Numbered from the stretch's first letter, positions 24,072 to 34,910 are shown. The stretch: 64,000 nucleotides of DNA from Sternotherus odoratus (GCA_032164245.1 JAVMKO010000005.1:59257442-59321441), one strand, 5' to 3'. Numbers and translations: made by a program. The notes: generated by a model not told the origin, from the letters alone.

Positions 24072-24624
24072 ATGCAGAGCTCAGCATCACAAGACTCCAT
24101 GCAGAGCTCCTCTACCCTGGAGACCAGCCAGAGGAAAAGAGCTCCAGCATGGTCCACTCGTGAGGTGCTGGATCTCATCGCTATCTGGGGAGAGGAATCC
24201 GTGATGTTGGAACTACGCAACAACAAACGGAATGCCAACACCTATGGAAGAGTCTCCAAGGCCATGCTAGAAAGGGGCCACAACAGAGACACCACACAGT
24301 GCTGCGTGAAAATTAAGGAGCTGAGGCAATCGTTCCAGAAAGCCAAAGAGGCAAACGGACGATCGGGGGGCGCGCCGCGGACATGCAGGTTCTACAATGA
24401 ACTAAATCAGATAATGGGGGGCGCCCCCACCACCATCGCGCCGGTCTGCGTGGACTCCGCCGATGGGCTAATCGTCAGGGAGGAGACTGATTCCGAGGAG
24501 GACGACCATGAGGAAGAGGAACATCTCACGGAGCAGCAGGAGGCCAGCGGGGAACCCGTGTTCCCAGAGAGCCAGGAGCTGTTTATCACCCTGGAGCCAG
24601 CACCCTCCCAAGCCTCCCAGGGGG
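24072..24624 (+). CDS. Harbinger Myb/SANT-like (trihelix) DNA-binding protein, exon 1
   Basis: Role in the family: binds the transposon ends and partners the DDE nuclease in the nucleus. Start chosen at 24072, in gccgccatgc, a good Kozak context; an in-frame ATG at 23985 would add 29 unconvincing residues. Residues about 21-115 form the trihelix/Myb-SANT domain: RKRAPAWSTREVLDLIAIWG, then YGRVSKAMLERGHNRD, CCVKIKELRQSFQKAKE and FYNELNQIMGG. These have the spaced Trp and hydrophobic residues typical of the fold. An acidic stretch follows (DSEEDDHEEEEH). The exon ends at a clean donor, G|GTAAGT at 24624/24625, in phase 1. Without splicing the frame runs on to 24662. Many turtle gene models carry this domain, and I take those to be Harbinger-derived. 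Confidence 0.85.
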
Positions 24625-24678
24625 GTAAGTGTTTCTTTTTTAAGGGATTACATAACACGTGATTTTGTAAAGGAAGCA

Positions 24679-24684
24679 TTTATT
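24679..24684 (-). promoter_or_regulatory. Polyadenylation signal for the antisense intronic frame
   Basis: tttatt on the plus strand reads AATAAA on the minus strand. It lies 58 bp beyond the stop codon of the minus-strand frame 25251-24742. Confidence 0.5.
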
Positions 24685-24741
24685 AATGAGTAACTTGCCC
24701 TAAGCCTAAGGTCTTAGCGTACTTTCATTGCTGGTCAATTT

Positions 24742-25251
24742 CTACTCAAAGAGTTTGTCAATATACTCTGGGATTGACCATAAGTCCTCCACGGACATTT
24801 CAAGGAAGGTATCCAGGAGGTAGCGATGAATCCAGCGCAGCAGATTTCTGGGGAGAGCCGCCTTATGTGGTCCCCCGTGATAGGAGACCATCCCATGCCA
24901 CGAAAGTAGTAAGTAGTCTGGTATCATTGAGCAGGCTAGCATCGCTGCGAACGGACCAGGACTTTGCCTGAAGGCAAGGAGCACGCGCTCTCTAGCTCTG
25001 TGAGAAATTCTCAGCAAAGTGATGTCATTCATGGTTGCCTGTTTGAGATACGGACTGCAATTAGTTGGGAGATAAAGATTCCCAGCTGCAAAGTACTCAT
25101 TTCTGCTGAGGGCCGACCAACCTTCCCCCCCCCTCCCCTCCAGCCCATAGCGGTAGCTAGCAGGGACTCTGAGCAGTCTGCAAGCGGTTGCTTCCGCTTC
25201 AGATCCAACGCGTACCCAACCCCCCCCCCCCTCCCAAGCCCGTAGCGGTAG
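24742..25251 (-). CDS. Unidentified minus-strand open frame inside the Harbinger intron
   Basis: I do not recognise this protein. The frame is open for 169 codons from the stop at 25254-25252 to the TAG at 24744-24742. The first ATG is at 25032 and would give 96 residues (MNDITLLRISHRARERVLLA ...). Upstream in phase are GNLYLPTNCSPYLKQAT and SALSRNEYFAAG. Downstream are LLLSWHGMVSYHGGPHKAAL and VEDLWSIPEYIDKLFE. The composition is protein-like, mixing aromatic, charged and hydrophobic residues. An AATAAA follows 58 bp after the stop. It may be a terminal exon (possible acceptors are ctcag or tgcag near 25160-25175), a third Harbinger gene, or chance. The repetitive 5' half is weaker evidence than the ATG-led half. 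Confidence 0.45.
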   Translation of the reverse strand, partial: LPLRAWEGGGGWVRVGSEAEATACRLLRVPASYRYGLEGRGGEGWSALSRNEYFAAGNLYLPTNCSPYLKQATMNDITLLRISHRARERVLLAFRQSPGPFAAMLACSMIPDYLLLSWHGMVSYHGGPHKAALPRNLLRWIHRYLLDTFLEMSVEDLWSIPEYIDKLFE

Positions 25252-25400
25252 CTAGCAGGGAATCTGAGCAGTCTGCAAGCGGTTGCTTCCGCTTCAGATC
25301 CAACGCGTACCCAACCCCCCCCCCTCCCAAGCCCGTAGCGGTAGCTACCAGGGAATCTGAACAGTCTGCAAGCGGTCTGAAGAGCCCCAAAAAGACCTTA
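25128..25400. repeat. Three tandem copies of a ~95 bp repeat
   Basis: tagcggtagctagcaggg recurs at 25148 and 25243, and with one change at 25336 (spacing 95 and 93 bp). Each copy also contains gagcagtctgcaagcggt-like sequence and, in the first two, cttccgcttcagatccaacg, separated by C runs. It lies in the transposon intron. Copies 1 and 2 are nearly identical, so the duplication is recent. Confidence 0.92.
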
Positions 25401-25792
25401 GCTAGCCCTTAGCGAGAGATTTTTTTGGCCTTTGCTTTGCAGTTTGCGGGTCAGTGGGCGCCACACGGTGGGGGGGAAGGGGGTGGGGCTACTCTACAAT
25501 ATGCAAGTGCCACTTCTAACTTACCATGGCCGGCTGCACGGTGATTTCAGAAGCTGTGTTGGGCTGAGGCACGCATATGTGTCTGAGATGCTCTGACTTT
25601 TCTGTGAGCTATTCAGTCACTTGTAGGTGTAGAACATGACCTTGTACAGAAATCATATCAGGCCTCTGAATACTGAGGTTGCAAACGGCATAGTACTCCC
25701 ATTGTGTACCGTCCGAGACTGCATCTGCCTCCTAACCTTGAATGTATCTGTCTCATAACTTTCAAACTTTCTTTTCCCACATTCGCCCACAG

Positions 25793-26274
25793 ATGAACAA
25801 TTATCTCAGAATCCCCCGTCCTGCTCCTCCTCCCGCCGTGCATCGCAGATAACAAAGCGTAAAAAGAAAACGCGAACGCGCAATGATATGTTCACTGAAC
25901 TCCTGGAGAACTCGCGCGCTGAGGCAGCCCGCCAGACGGAGTGGAGGGAAAGAATGATACAGGCAAGGAATTGAGAGAGGCAGGAATCGGGAGCCGCTGC
26001 AGAAAAGAGGGAAGAGCGCGAAGAAAGACGCATGGATGCTTTGCTCCGCATAATGGAGGACCAGAGCGACATGCTGCGATCTCTGGTGGAGCTGCACCAT
26101 GCCCAAAGACCACCTCTGCAGCCCCTGTGTAACCACCTCCCCCCCTCCCCAACTCCCATAGCTTCCCCGCCCAGACGTGGGGTGAGAACACGGTGGGGCA
26201 AGCTCCGTGGGCCGCTCCACTCGACCCCACAAGCCAGCAGCAGCAGCAGGCTGACGTTCTCAGAAAAGTTTTAA
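25793..26274 (+). pseudogene. Harbinger DNA-binding protein, exon 2, with one internal stop
   Basis: Continues exon 1 in frame as DEQLSQNPPSCSSSRRASQI, then basic KRKKKTRTRND and a helical, charged C-terminal half (EWRERMIQARN). A single TGA at 25972-25974 interrupts it. The same frame then resumes (ERQESGAAAEKREERERRMD, LLRIMEDQSDMLRSLVELHH) and ends at TAA 26272-26274, so only one base change separates it from an open frame. Such basic plus coiled-coil tails often mediate nuclear import and self-association, but that is inference here. A CAG run (26234-26250) encodes a short serine tract. AATAAA follows at 26413. Confidence 0.8.
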
Positions 26275-26412
26275 AAGCTGCTGTGTCTTGCCCACCCCTC
26301 CTCTCCCCCCTTCCCACCACCCCCCCTCTGTCCGCTCTCCCCCACTGCGACTGCCAGTCTCCCTCCAGGATACCAGGACAGTGATCCCCTGTATTTGTAT
26401 TTCCGATGCACC

Positions 26413-26450
26413 AATAAAGGAACCATGATTTTTCAAACAGTGTTTTTATT
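26413..26450. terminator. Back-to-back polyadenylation signals of the convergent Harbinger genes
   Basis: AATAAA at 26413-26418 serves the plus-strand gene (139 bp after its stop). tttatt at 26445-26450 is AATAAA on the minus strand, 102 bp after the nuclease stop at 26554-26552. Confidence 0.7.
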
Positions 26451-26551
26451 TCCTCTGCAAGCATGGGGAGGGGGAAGGGAAAGCATGGGGAGGGGGGAGG
26501 TAAAGAGGGTTCAAGGGCAGCAGGCTTAGAGCACAGCAAGGGAGCAGATTC

Positions 26552-27880
26552 TCAAACGCCATCTCGGGCACTCATAAAACTGTCTTTCAAGGCGTCCCTG
26601 AGGCGCAGGGCCTCACGGTGTGCTCTTCTACTTTCCCTGTTGTTTGGCTGCTCATAAGTAGCAGAAAGTAAATTTGCCTCTGCCTCCCAGCCCGCCATAA
26701 ACGTTTCCCCCTTGCTCTCACAGATATTGTGGAGCACAGAGCAAGCAGCAATAACAATGGGGATATTTCTCTCGCTGATGTCTGAGTGAATCAGTAAGGA
26801 ACGCCATCGCCCCTTCAGACGGCCAAATGCACACTCTACGGCCATTCTGCACTTGCTCAGCCTGTAGTTGAACAGCTCCTGACCCCTGTCCAGGGCTCCT
26901 GTGTAGGGCTTCATAAGCCAGGGCAGTAGGGGGTAGGCTGGGTCCCCAATGATAACGATCGGCATTTCCACCCCCCCACCCCCCACGGAAATTTTCTAGT
27001 CGGGGAAGAAAGTGCCTTGCTGCAGCTGCCTAAAAATCCGAGAGTTCCTGAACACTCGAGCGTCATGAAGCTTTCCCGGCCACCCCACGTACAGGTCGGT
27101 GAAACGTCCCTTGTGGTCAACCACTGCTTGCATGACCATCGAGTAATATCCCTTCCGGTTTCTGTACTCGGCGGCCTCGTGGTCCGGTGCCAGGATAGGG
27201 ATATGAGTCCCATCTATAGCCCCACCACAGTTAGGGAATCCCATGGCGGCAAAGCCATCTATTGTGGCTTGCAGGTTTCCGAGGTTTATAACCCAGTGTA
27301 GCAGCCGCTCGACAATTGCCCTGCTTACTTGCATCACAGCAAAGCCCACTGTAGACCGACCCACCCCAAACTGATTCGCCACTGACCGGTAGCTGTCTGG
27401 CGTTGCAAGCTTCCAGAGGGCTATCGCCACTCGCTTCTCCACTGTAAGGGCCGCTCTCATTTTGGTATTCCTGCGCCGGAGGGCTGGGGACAGCAAGTCA
27501 CAAAGTTCCATGAAGGTTCCCTTTTGCATGCGGAAGTTTCTGAGACACTGGGAGTCATCCCAGACCTGCAGCACTATGCGGTCCCACCAGTCCATGCTTG
27601 TTTCCCTGGCCCACAATCGGCTTTCGATGGCATGAGCCTGCCCCATTGCCACCAAATTTGACAGATTGTCAGTCGCCCTACTTCCAAAAACGGCAGTGTC
27701 CATGTCGTCCCCGCTGTGCACGTCCTTGTCCATCTCCTCCTCACTGTAGTCAGGTTCCAGAAAGCGCAGTTCTCCCCGGATCGCATTCCTCCTCTGCAGA
27801 CGGTGCAGCATGAACTCCGCAACCATGATCGAGGTCCTCACAACGGCCATTACTGCAGCTGTGGTGTCAGCGGGCTCCAT
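26552..27880 (-). pseudogene. HARBI1-like DDE nuclease (Harbinger transposase), disrupted
   Basis: Role: RNase H-fold DDE endonuclease that cuts the transposon ends at TTA-type targets. The N-terminal part starts with ATG at 27880-27878 (MEPADTTAAV) and runs 294 residues. A helix-turn-helix-like stretch (YRSVANQFGVGRSTVG) lies at about 164-179. The first catalytic Asp is D223 in GGAIDGTHIPI, and the second is D273 in WPGKLHDARVF. A TAG at 26998-26996 ends this part, just before a G-rich run. A shifted frame then carries the rest: GDPAYPLLPWLMKPY and the catalytic Glu in ECAFGRLKGRW, followed by NIPIVIAACSVLHNICE, to the stop at 26554-26552. So all three catalytic residues are encoded, but a stop and a frameshift near 26975-26998 separate the third. 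Family members are about 350-430 residues, so the gene is otherwise full length. Confidence 0.92.
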
Positions 27881-28244
27881 GCTTGCAATGCTATGGCGTT
27901 AGCACGGCGCGGAGAAAGGGCGCGAATTATGGGATGCCTACTTACAGTGCACCGCTCGTAATGGGGGTGGGCAGCGCGGAAAAAGGGCGCGAAATTTGGA
28001 AATGCCTATCCATAGTTCAGCACTCGAAATGGTGCCTGCTGGGGGATCAGGGAACTGTGGGATAGGTACCCAGAGTGCAACGCTCGTCATGTCGACGCTT
28101 GCAAAAGTTTTGCGGACAGACACTGTCGACTTGCTGTGCTTAGCTGTGCCTAGTGAAGACACACAAAATCGACTGTATACAGTCGTGTTCACAACATTGA
28201 AATAAAGGAAATCGAACTATTGCTGTAGTGAAGACATACCCTTA

Positions 28245-29355
28245 GTTTCTGCCCTAGAGAGTTTACAATCTGTGCCTTGCTGTGTCTTCTGTAGTAACTA
28301 GCACAATGCAGTCTTGATCTTATTTGGGGGCTTTTAGTGCTATCAATACTGATAATGTGGCTCACCAGCTTCTGGTTGGGATTCAAAGTGCTGGTTTTGA
28401 CCTTAAAGTGATTTGGGTCTGTGTTACCATCTCTGCCTTTATCCCAAATGGTCACAGTCTCAAACATCAGAGGTGCTGGATCTCCTTTGATGCAGAACAG
28501 GGTCATTGTTAATACTGTTGTTCAACTCTATACCGGAATGCACTTGTCCACCACCAATTGTTCATTTTCTAGACATACAAATATTTCTGTTTTTGTAAGC
28601 ATTTGGGGAGGGAATGAGAATGGGCTGGGGATTGTTTACTTGTTAATTGCAGGTGTAATGGAGTTGTGGGGTGGAAATGAATAATGGCTGTATGGATGGT
28701 TGACAGTGGACTTGATCAGTTCGTTATGCTGGCTTATTCTTGTGGTGTAGGTGCATAATGAAACAGTTACCTTGAGTATGGCACAGATTCTCCTACTCTA
28801 TATGGAGCTGAACAGTTACATAGTCTGGGTTGTTCCATTGCTTACTGTTTTTTAAAATTCCTTGAGATCTTCTTGTTATGTTGGGTATATTGGTTCTGGC
28901 TCTTAGGCAGGATCTGCATCGGTTTATTTTGATGAGCTTCTTTCTGTGGGTCGGGAGGGGAATTCATGGCTGCGGAGACTGGCTGCAGACTTTTCAGGAA
29001 ATAGACTGTTAATTGGGGATTTCCTTGGTGGAGGAGAAAATGACCTTGCCTGTCTTGACACACTGGGGCTTTGAGCTGAATTTAAAGATGATGTTCTCAG
29101 TTTTGGCTTAGCTCCCTAATCTTGGGCATTTACTGCTCCAGGTAATATGGGCAGAGTAAGTCTCTTTAAAATGCATGTAATCACCAGGAGATCACTTGAT
29201 ATTTGCATGCTTCGTCTGCCACCAAACAGCCATTAGTACAGGGATTTTAAAAAAGAAACATCCTTTTCTGATTAAAAGGGGTGATTTGGAGGGCTTTTCT
29301 ATTGAATAGGGCTATTTAGTGTGTGACATGATGCCTTACTCCTTTTCAGCTGTTC
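28245..29355. other. Unannotated stretch
   Basis: Single-copy-looking DNA right of the Harbinger. No gene or repeat recognised. Confidence 0.5.
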
Positions 29356-29751
29356 CAGGGTATGCCTACATTGCACATTAAGCCCAGGTCTGTAGGACCC
29401 AGATTTGTGAACTTGGTGTTCCAGGCCTGTGCTTGAGAATCAACACCGCATTGTAAACCTGGGGTCAAAATTGCTGGTCCCAGATCTCACTGCCATGCTA
29501 AAGCATGCATACTTCACTGCACAGACCTTCTGACTCGGGCCTGAGGCTTGGCCTATGTTCACCTTGCAAAATGACAGGGCTTGGGCCTCAATCTCAGCAG
29601 GATCTGGGATCTGACCCACTCCCCTTATTGGGTCCTAGGATCCGGGTGCAGACTGCGTGCACTGGTCAGATTGATCTGTGTGTGGCTGGAAGGGCTTGGG
29701 ATCAAACCTTTAGTTAGAGCCCATGTTAAGTGTGAAGTGTAGATATGCCTG
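29356..29751. mobile_element. Miniature DNA element with imperfect terminal inverted repeats
   Basis: The left end cagggtatgcctacattgca continues ttaagccc. The right end, read inward, is caggcatatctacacttcac and then ttaacatgggct. The interior is GC-richer and has paired motifs (cccagatttgtg, gggcttgggcctc) but no gene. Same general end type as 17255-17551. Confidence 0.65.
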
Positions 29752-30570
29752 CGGAATGGAATGTGGTGATCAAACGGCAATGCATGCGTGAAGTCTCAGC
29801 CATTGACACCATGCAACCAAAGGCAAAACGGTGGGGAAAAAGTCCCAGAACTGTGAAATTCCAACCATCCTTGATTCTGTTTCTGAATCAGGAGGAAAAG
29901 CAGCACTTCGATTACAAGCACCAGCCTGGGTAACCTTGAAAGCAGTAAACAACTTATCACAGAAACCTTCAGTAACTTACTCACTGGCTCTGAACCTGCT
30001 GACTACACAAGCTACTCCCAATTATTTGCTCACAAGGCAGTCCACAGGGGGGTTCTTACCCACTGATGACCTCTGTCCCATGTGGAAAAGTTTTAGAAGT
30101 ATGAACTATTTTGTGAGACCAGCCACCTCAAATCAGCAATGCTCTCCTTAGCAACCTTTCTAAGAAAATGTGTGTGTTAGGCATCCAGGAACGATAGTTT
30201 TAGGTTTATGCCTGGGTAATTCCTGGGTTTTTTTGGCCCAGTAATGTCCCAAGTGTGTCACGAAACATGTTGAAGACATGCTGCTTGTTCTGGAGTGTAC
30301 GGTCTCAATCCAACATGGCCTAATGAAAGAGAGTTCTGAACAGATCAGAAAAAGGAAGCCAAGTGGGGTGACGATAGGACTGTGTGTGGTTACTCAGTGA
30401 GGAAAGGACGTGTCTTGATGATCTGTTATCTTTTATTTTAAATGTAGTCTTTCCTCCCACCCAATTACTGTAGGGCCCAGGCAGATGGGAGTTGGTAGAA
30501 GTGATGTTTCAGGGTAGTGGGCTGGTAATCTGCTGAAGAAGGGTGTTCCTGGCATAAGGGGTGGCTAAGA

Positions 30571-30700
30571 ATGCTGGAACAGTTTTTATCGTGGGGGTGC
30601 TGAGAGCCATTGAACCAAACTATAAACCCTGAATATGAAGGAAACCCCTTCAGGTCGGGGTGTGTGGCAGCACCTTTTCTTTCAACCTATGTTGGAAGCA
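30571..30700. repeat. Dispersed repeat, relative of 44335-44455
   Basis: Shares gtgggggtgctgagagccat, ttgaaccaaactataaaccc and gtgtggcagcacc with the copy at 44335-44455. The ends gctggaac / gttggaagc suggest a short terminal inverted repeat, so probably a hAT-like miniature. Confidence 0.65.
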
Positions 30701-31689
30701 CAGAAAAGGGGACCAAGATGCTTGTGAGAAAAGGGGTAATTAGGCTGGCATTGCTACTGAGTGGAAGTGGGAGCAAAATGCAAGAGGAGACTAGTGTGGA
30801 GATGCAGGCAAGAACTGTGTGTTGTGCGGTGTTGAAAGCTAAGGCTAAGATGTATGAATTTGACATTCCCGCCTCCTGATTCATCAATAGAATATTATAG
30901 CCATGCTGATGTGGTTGTGGGAAAACTCAGTGCCAGCAGTGATGTGAACTCAGCTTTTAGAATGAGTCACTAATGTTAGTGACACAGCTTTCTTAGTGGA
31001 TACACAGAGACTCCAAAGGACGCTGGAGGGAGCTGTACCCAGTCCCCCAGTGGAGTGAGAGTCACTGAGAGGTAGGGCCTGCAAACAGGGAATCAAAGAG
31101 AACATAGGAGTTAGAGGAATCAGCCTCAACCCAAAAATATATAGAAGGGAAAATATATAGAAAGAAAAACAGCTGGAAAAGCCCATCAGTATCCTGATAG
31201 TGTCTCATGGCTGTGAACGACGCATATAGGAATGTGGTTGTAAGGTATCAGGATGGGGGGGAGGGGGGAGTTGGGACATCCCTACAACCAGGGGCTATCC
31301 CCAGTAGATGAAGGATGTCTGTTAGTTGGGAATGTCATTCCTTTTTGGAGAAGTTAAGTTGCACAGGGTCAGATGCATTTCGCTCATGTTGCTTTGGCAT
31401 TTTTCTATTTGCATAACCCTGGATTAAATAAAAGGAGCCATGTGCCTCCTTTGCATGTGTGAATCTTCATGGTATTTTTAGCATGAAGTAGGCCAATAGG
31501 AACAGAGTGAGAAAATACCATACCAACATGACTTTGTAACCTTTAGCAAAAGCTGTTTTTTCCATTCCAAAGAGTCTCCAGAGCAGTATTAATATCACTA
31601 CTTTTCAATGATAGAATTACTGCTGTAACTTAGTACTTCTAGAATACAATAGTCACACACCACTTGTGGTATTGTTTGGGGGCTGAACT
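30701..31689. other. Unannotated stretch
   Basis: No gene supported. G-rich patch at 31254-31271. Confidence 0.45.
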
Positions 31690-31830
31690 GGTGTACTCTT
31701 GACTTTCTTTTGCAGAAGTTCTGGGCTTGATGCAGGGATTACTGGGTGAAATCCTCTGATCTGTTATGTAAGAGATCCGACTAGATGATCATAATGATCC
31801 CTTCTGGCCTTGAAGAAAATTTGACTCTTA
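31690..31830 (+). mobile_element. CR1-like LINE 3' region, sense
   Basis: Contains gcagggattactgggtgaaa, gatccgactagatgatcata and atgatcccttctggcctt, the typical 3' region of a CR1 subfamily in sense orientation. Confidence 0.65.
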
Positions 31831-34239
31831 ATAGGAAGTGCAATTCTTGATTGCGATGGAGGGTAGTTATCACCTGAAGGCTATTTGGTGACATTATTTG
31901 TAAGTAGTTCGGTTCATTCTAGTTACTCGTTGACTGGTATCTACATCAACACAAACCAAAAGGAGATCACCTTTGACTTCAGAGCACCCAAGGATATGAG
32001 TCAGCTGGAAAGCTGAAAGCCTTTTTGATTCCTAGAGATGAGCCTTCTTGGGCAGGACTGAGGCACATAGGTTGGTGACCTTATGCTGGGGAAGTTTGTA
32101 CTGTTGCAGAGTGTATGTACTTTTTGGATAGAAGGACTTTGGTATCTAAAACTGTGAATGTGGCACTTTTCATGAACACTGAAGTTGTGTCTTGAACTAC
32201 ATGCCTGTACAGGGGAGAAAGAAATTCCACCCTTACAGCTTTATATGGGACACCTGGGCATTGGGTGTACACATGTAGTAACAAGGGCTGAGTAACTGGT
32301 GGTGCCTCGGCTGCAATGTGCTGGCCAGCACAACTGTGCCGGTGTGGGGATGTTGTAATTTTCTTTTTGAGATAGGCTATTAGTCAATGACTTACATTGG
32401 CTTCTCCTTCTCTTATATATTCCCCAGTGTTCAGGGCTGTACCTGAAGTCACACTATAGCCCTTAATTTGTTTAATAAAAGAGTGTTTTAAATGTGCAAA
32501 GGTAAAGTCTACCTTTGACACCATCCAAGCTACAACACTTAATTTGAAGAATTTTACAGAAAAGTGTCATCACAGTAAAGACACTAAAGTGACTTTAATT
32601 TTTTTGAGTTAGTAGCCAGTGGAAAAAGGTGCATCTTTTTATTTTGTTTTTGCATAATTTTTGCATAATTTCAGTGCCATTTCTGCCATTTCACTTTACA
32701 TACTGAAAAATTGCTTTCATAAATCACTGCTATCTGCTCGATTACTATGCACTTGCTAATGTTTAGCTTGAAGAGGAAAATATGAGCAAAAAAGATACTC
32801 TAGATAATCAGAGATGAGACACAGTTACCGTTACTAAGACACAGCATCAAAAGAAAAACACCAAGGGGAGGGTGAAGAGATTATTATTATTCTAGTGTTT
32901 AACGCACATCCGCCCCTAGAGGAAAAGACCTACAATTTCTTCTATATCCACTGCCTGTTTCACTGGTTTTATGACTCTAGAAACCTCAGCCACCTGCCAA
33001 AGGATCCTTTTCTTTAAGTTGTTCCACAATATTATAGAGTAATATCTTTTTGTTGCCCCTCCTCCCTCTTCACTGTTTTTTCCATTACACTTGTTCTGTG
33101 CTCTCAGAACATCAGTGAGTCAGATATAGTGAACACTTGGATACCAAGGGAGTGGTTTCCCTAGCAACTGTAACAATGTGGAATGCTCTTAGAACTTCCC
33201 CTCTCTCTGTTCCTGCCAACTCTCTCATGTGACTTTGCTGCAGAGCTGTAGTGAACTTGTTTGCCAGAGTTGCAAACTGTTAAATAAGCCCCTCCAAGCC
33301 TGTCATCTTTTCTTTTCTTTTTTTCCTTTCCTTTCCTTCACAAGTTGCCCATAGACAGTCTTTTCCCAGACACTAAATGTGTCAACAAAAAGGTCAGTGC
33401 TGAAAAGGTAACAGTCTGTTACTAAGCTCTTTCAACATAAAATAAGGTCCTCCCTTTGTTATGTATTTCTCAGGGGAAATGGTATAGTTTTAAGTGTGAA
33501 TTGAGCTTCCATAAACAGATCTAGATAGGCAGGAGAGGTAAAGAAATGTGGTTTGGGTACCCTGAACAACACTTGCATTTACCCACATGCTCTCCAGGAG
33601 ATTATTTTTTGAGTTTTATTTATCTGGATTTTTTTTTTTTTGAGGAACCAAACATATGTGAGGCAGCAGCAAGTGCAAAAATGGCACTTTGGAGTAGAGA
33701 CCAACCAAACTTGGTTAGCCACTCTGAAACTGATTTACAAATAGACCCCCTTTGGTAGGAGGCATATGGCATCCATAAATCAGTGTGTTTTGACTATTCT
33801 AGTGTGAAAGTCTGCATCGGTGAGCAACTGCCATTTGAGTTGCAAAGTCTATGATCAACTAACAGACAGATGAATACTGTACACACATGTACAGCAACTT
33901 GTATGATTGGGGTAGGGGAATAGGGGGGAGGGAGAGTCAGATTCCTCCATATGTATTTTATAGAAATCTGTACTTGCAAAGCCAACAGATAATTTCAGAG
34001 GCTACAGTATCTATAGATGCAAAATATGATAAGATTAGTGTTCAAAGCCCCCAGTAGAAGTGATATCACATCTTCATTTCCAGGTCCCAGCATATGACCA
34101 TTAGAATAAGGCTTAGTAGAACGGTGGGCTCCATTAAAGTCTCTCTGTCTGTCTCTCTCTCACACACAATAATGGAACACCCAACGCTCTAACAAGCCCT
34201 GTTCCATACTGGGCTGGAAAGGCTGTTCCTCCATTAGAA
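31831..34239. other. Unannotated stretch
   Basis: AT-rich with pyrimidine-rich patches near 33308-33340. No gene or family recognised. Confidence 0.5.
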
Positions 34240-34400
34240 GGATGATCTTGCTGTTAAGGCACTGGCCTAGGTTTCAGGAGATATGTGGTCAATTCTCTGC
34301 TTTGACACAAACTTTCTCTGTGATCATGGCATAATGACCTAATCTCTCTCTGCCTCAGTGTCACATTTGTGATGTGGATATAATTCCACCAACCCATCTT
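34240..34400 (+). repeat. CORE/MIR-type SINE relic, sense
   Basis: Reads gctgttaaggcactggccta, ggtttcaggagatatgtggt and aatctctctctgcctcagtg, the order of a sense MIR-type SINE. Confidence 0.7.
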
Positions 34401-34509
34401 AGGTCATGGACTGTCCTATGTGTATGTACATTTTTCTTTTCATGTGCCAAAATAAAAACATAATTTTTGCTTAAAATCCTTTCCATTCTCACTTTCTAAT
34501 AGCATCACT

Positions 34510-34910
34510 AACAATTTATATGGCCTCTTTCCTCTGAGGATTCCAAAGTGTTTTACAATCATCCACCAATTACACCTTTTCAATGCTTCTGTGAGAAGCT
34601 GAACTTGATCTGGTTATGTTTAAGCAGCTAGTTTTAGTAAATGAAGTGCATTGTGTAAATTACTTTACAGAATAAATACTGTGCAAAGTGGTTTAGCAAC
34701 TTGTTTGTTATATTCCTTCTTTGCCCCTTACAATAGGAAACGCTATCTAGCACATCTCACTCATAAATCTTAAAGGTAAGCAAATAACTTTGACAAATAA
34801 GAAACCAGAGGCACTGTAGTATCTTGTCCAAAGTTAATGGAAGAGCCTGGTAGAGAATCCAGGTCTCCTAACCCCCAATTCTGTGATCTACTCAGTCAAT
34901 TTATTAGTAC
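34510..34910 (-). repeat. CORE/MIR-related SINE relic, antisense
   Basis: Starts tttatatggcctctttcctc and aggattccaaagtgttttac. After an intervening stretch it resumes with aagaaaccagaggcactgta, cttgtccaaagttaatggaa and gaatccaggtctcctaaccc. This is an antisense SINE pattern, diverged and probably interrupted. Confidence 0.5.

Larger units (their letters stand above)
24625..25792 (+). other. Intron of the Harbinger DNA-binding gene
   Basis: Donor gtaagt at 24625; acceptor after tttcttttcccac ... cccacag ending at 25792. Splicing joins phase-1 g to at, making an Asp codon and continuing the frame. The 1,168 bp intron holds a minus-strand open frame (24742-25251) and three copies of a ~95 bp tandem repeat (25128-25400), unusual baggage for a transposon intron. 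Confidence 0.75.
23651..28241. mobile_element. PIF/Harbinger DNA transposon, two-gene, near full length
   Basis: The 4,591 bp element is bounded by tta at 23648-23650 and 28242-28244. Its ends are an imperfect inverted repeat: ggccctgtctccactac on the left and, read inward from the right, gggtatgtcttcactac. Both continue into a gttcgattt / attcgatttt motif. It carries a plus-strand trihelix DNA-binding gene in two exons (24072-24624, 25793-26274) and a minus-strand DDE nuclease gene (27880 to 26552), arranged convergently. Polyadenylation signals are AATAAA at 26413-26418 (plus) and at 26450-26445 (minus). In this superfamily the Myb-like protein brings the nuclease to the ends. Both genes have lesions, so this copy is probably inactive. 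Confidence 0.93.

Noticed and set aside
25892..26539. 215-codon minus-strand frame opposite exon 2 of the DNA-binding gene
   Set aside because: Shadow of the real exon; the plus-strand frame has coherent coding features and splice sites, this one does not. It also has no ATG context of note.
26911..27301. Alternative frames overlapping the nuclease gene
   Set aside because: Shadows of the DDE nuclease, which carries recognisable catalytic motifs in its own frame.
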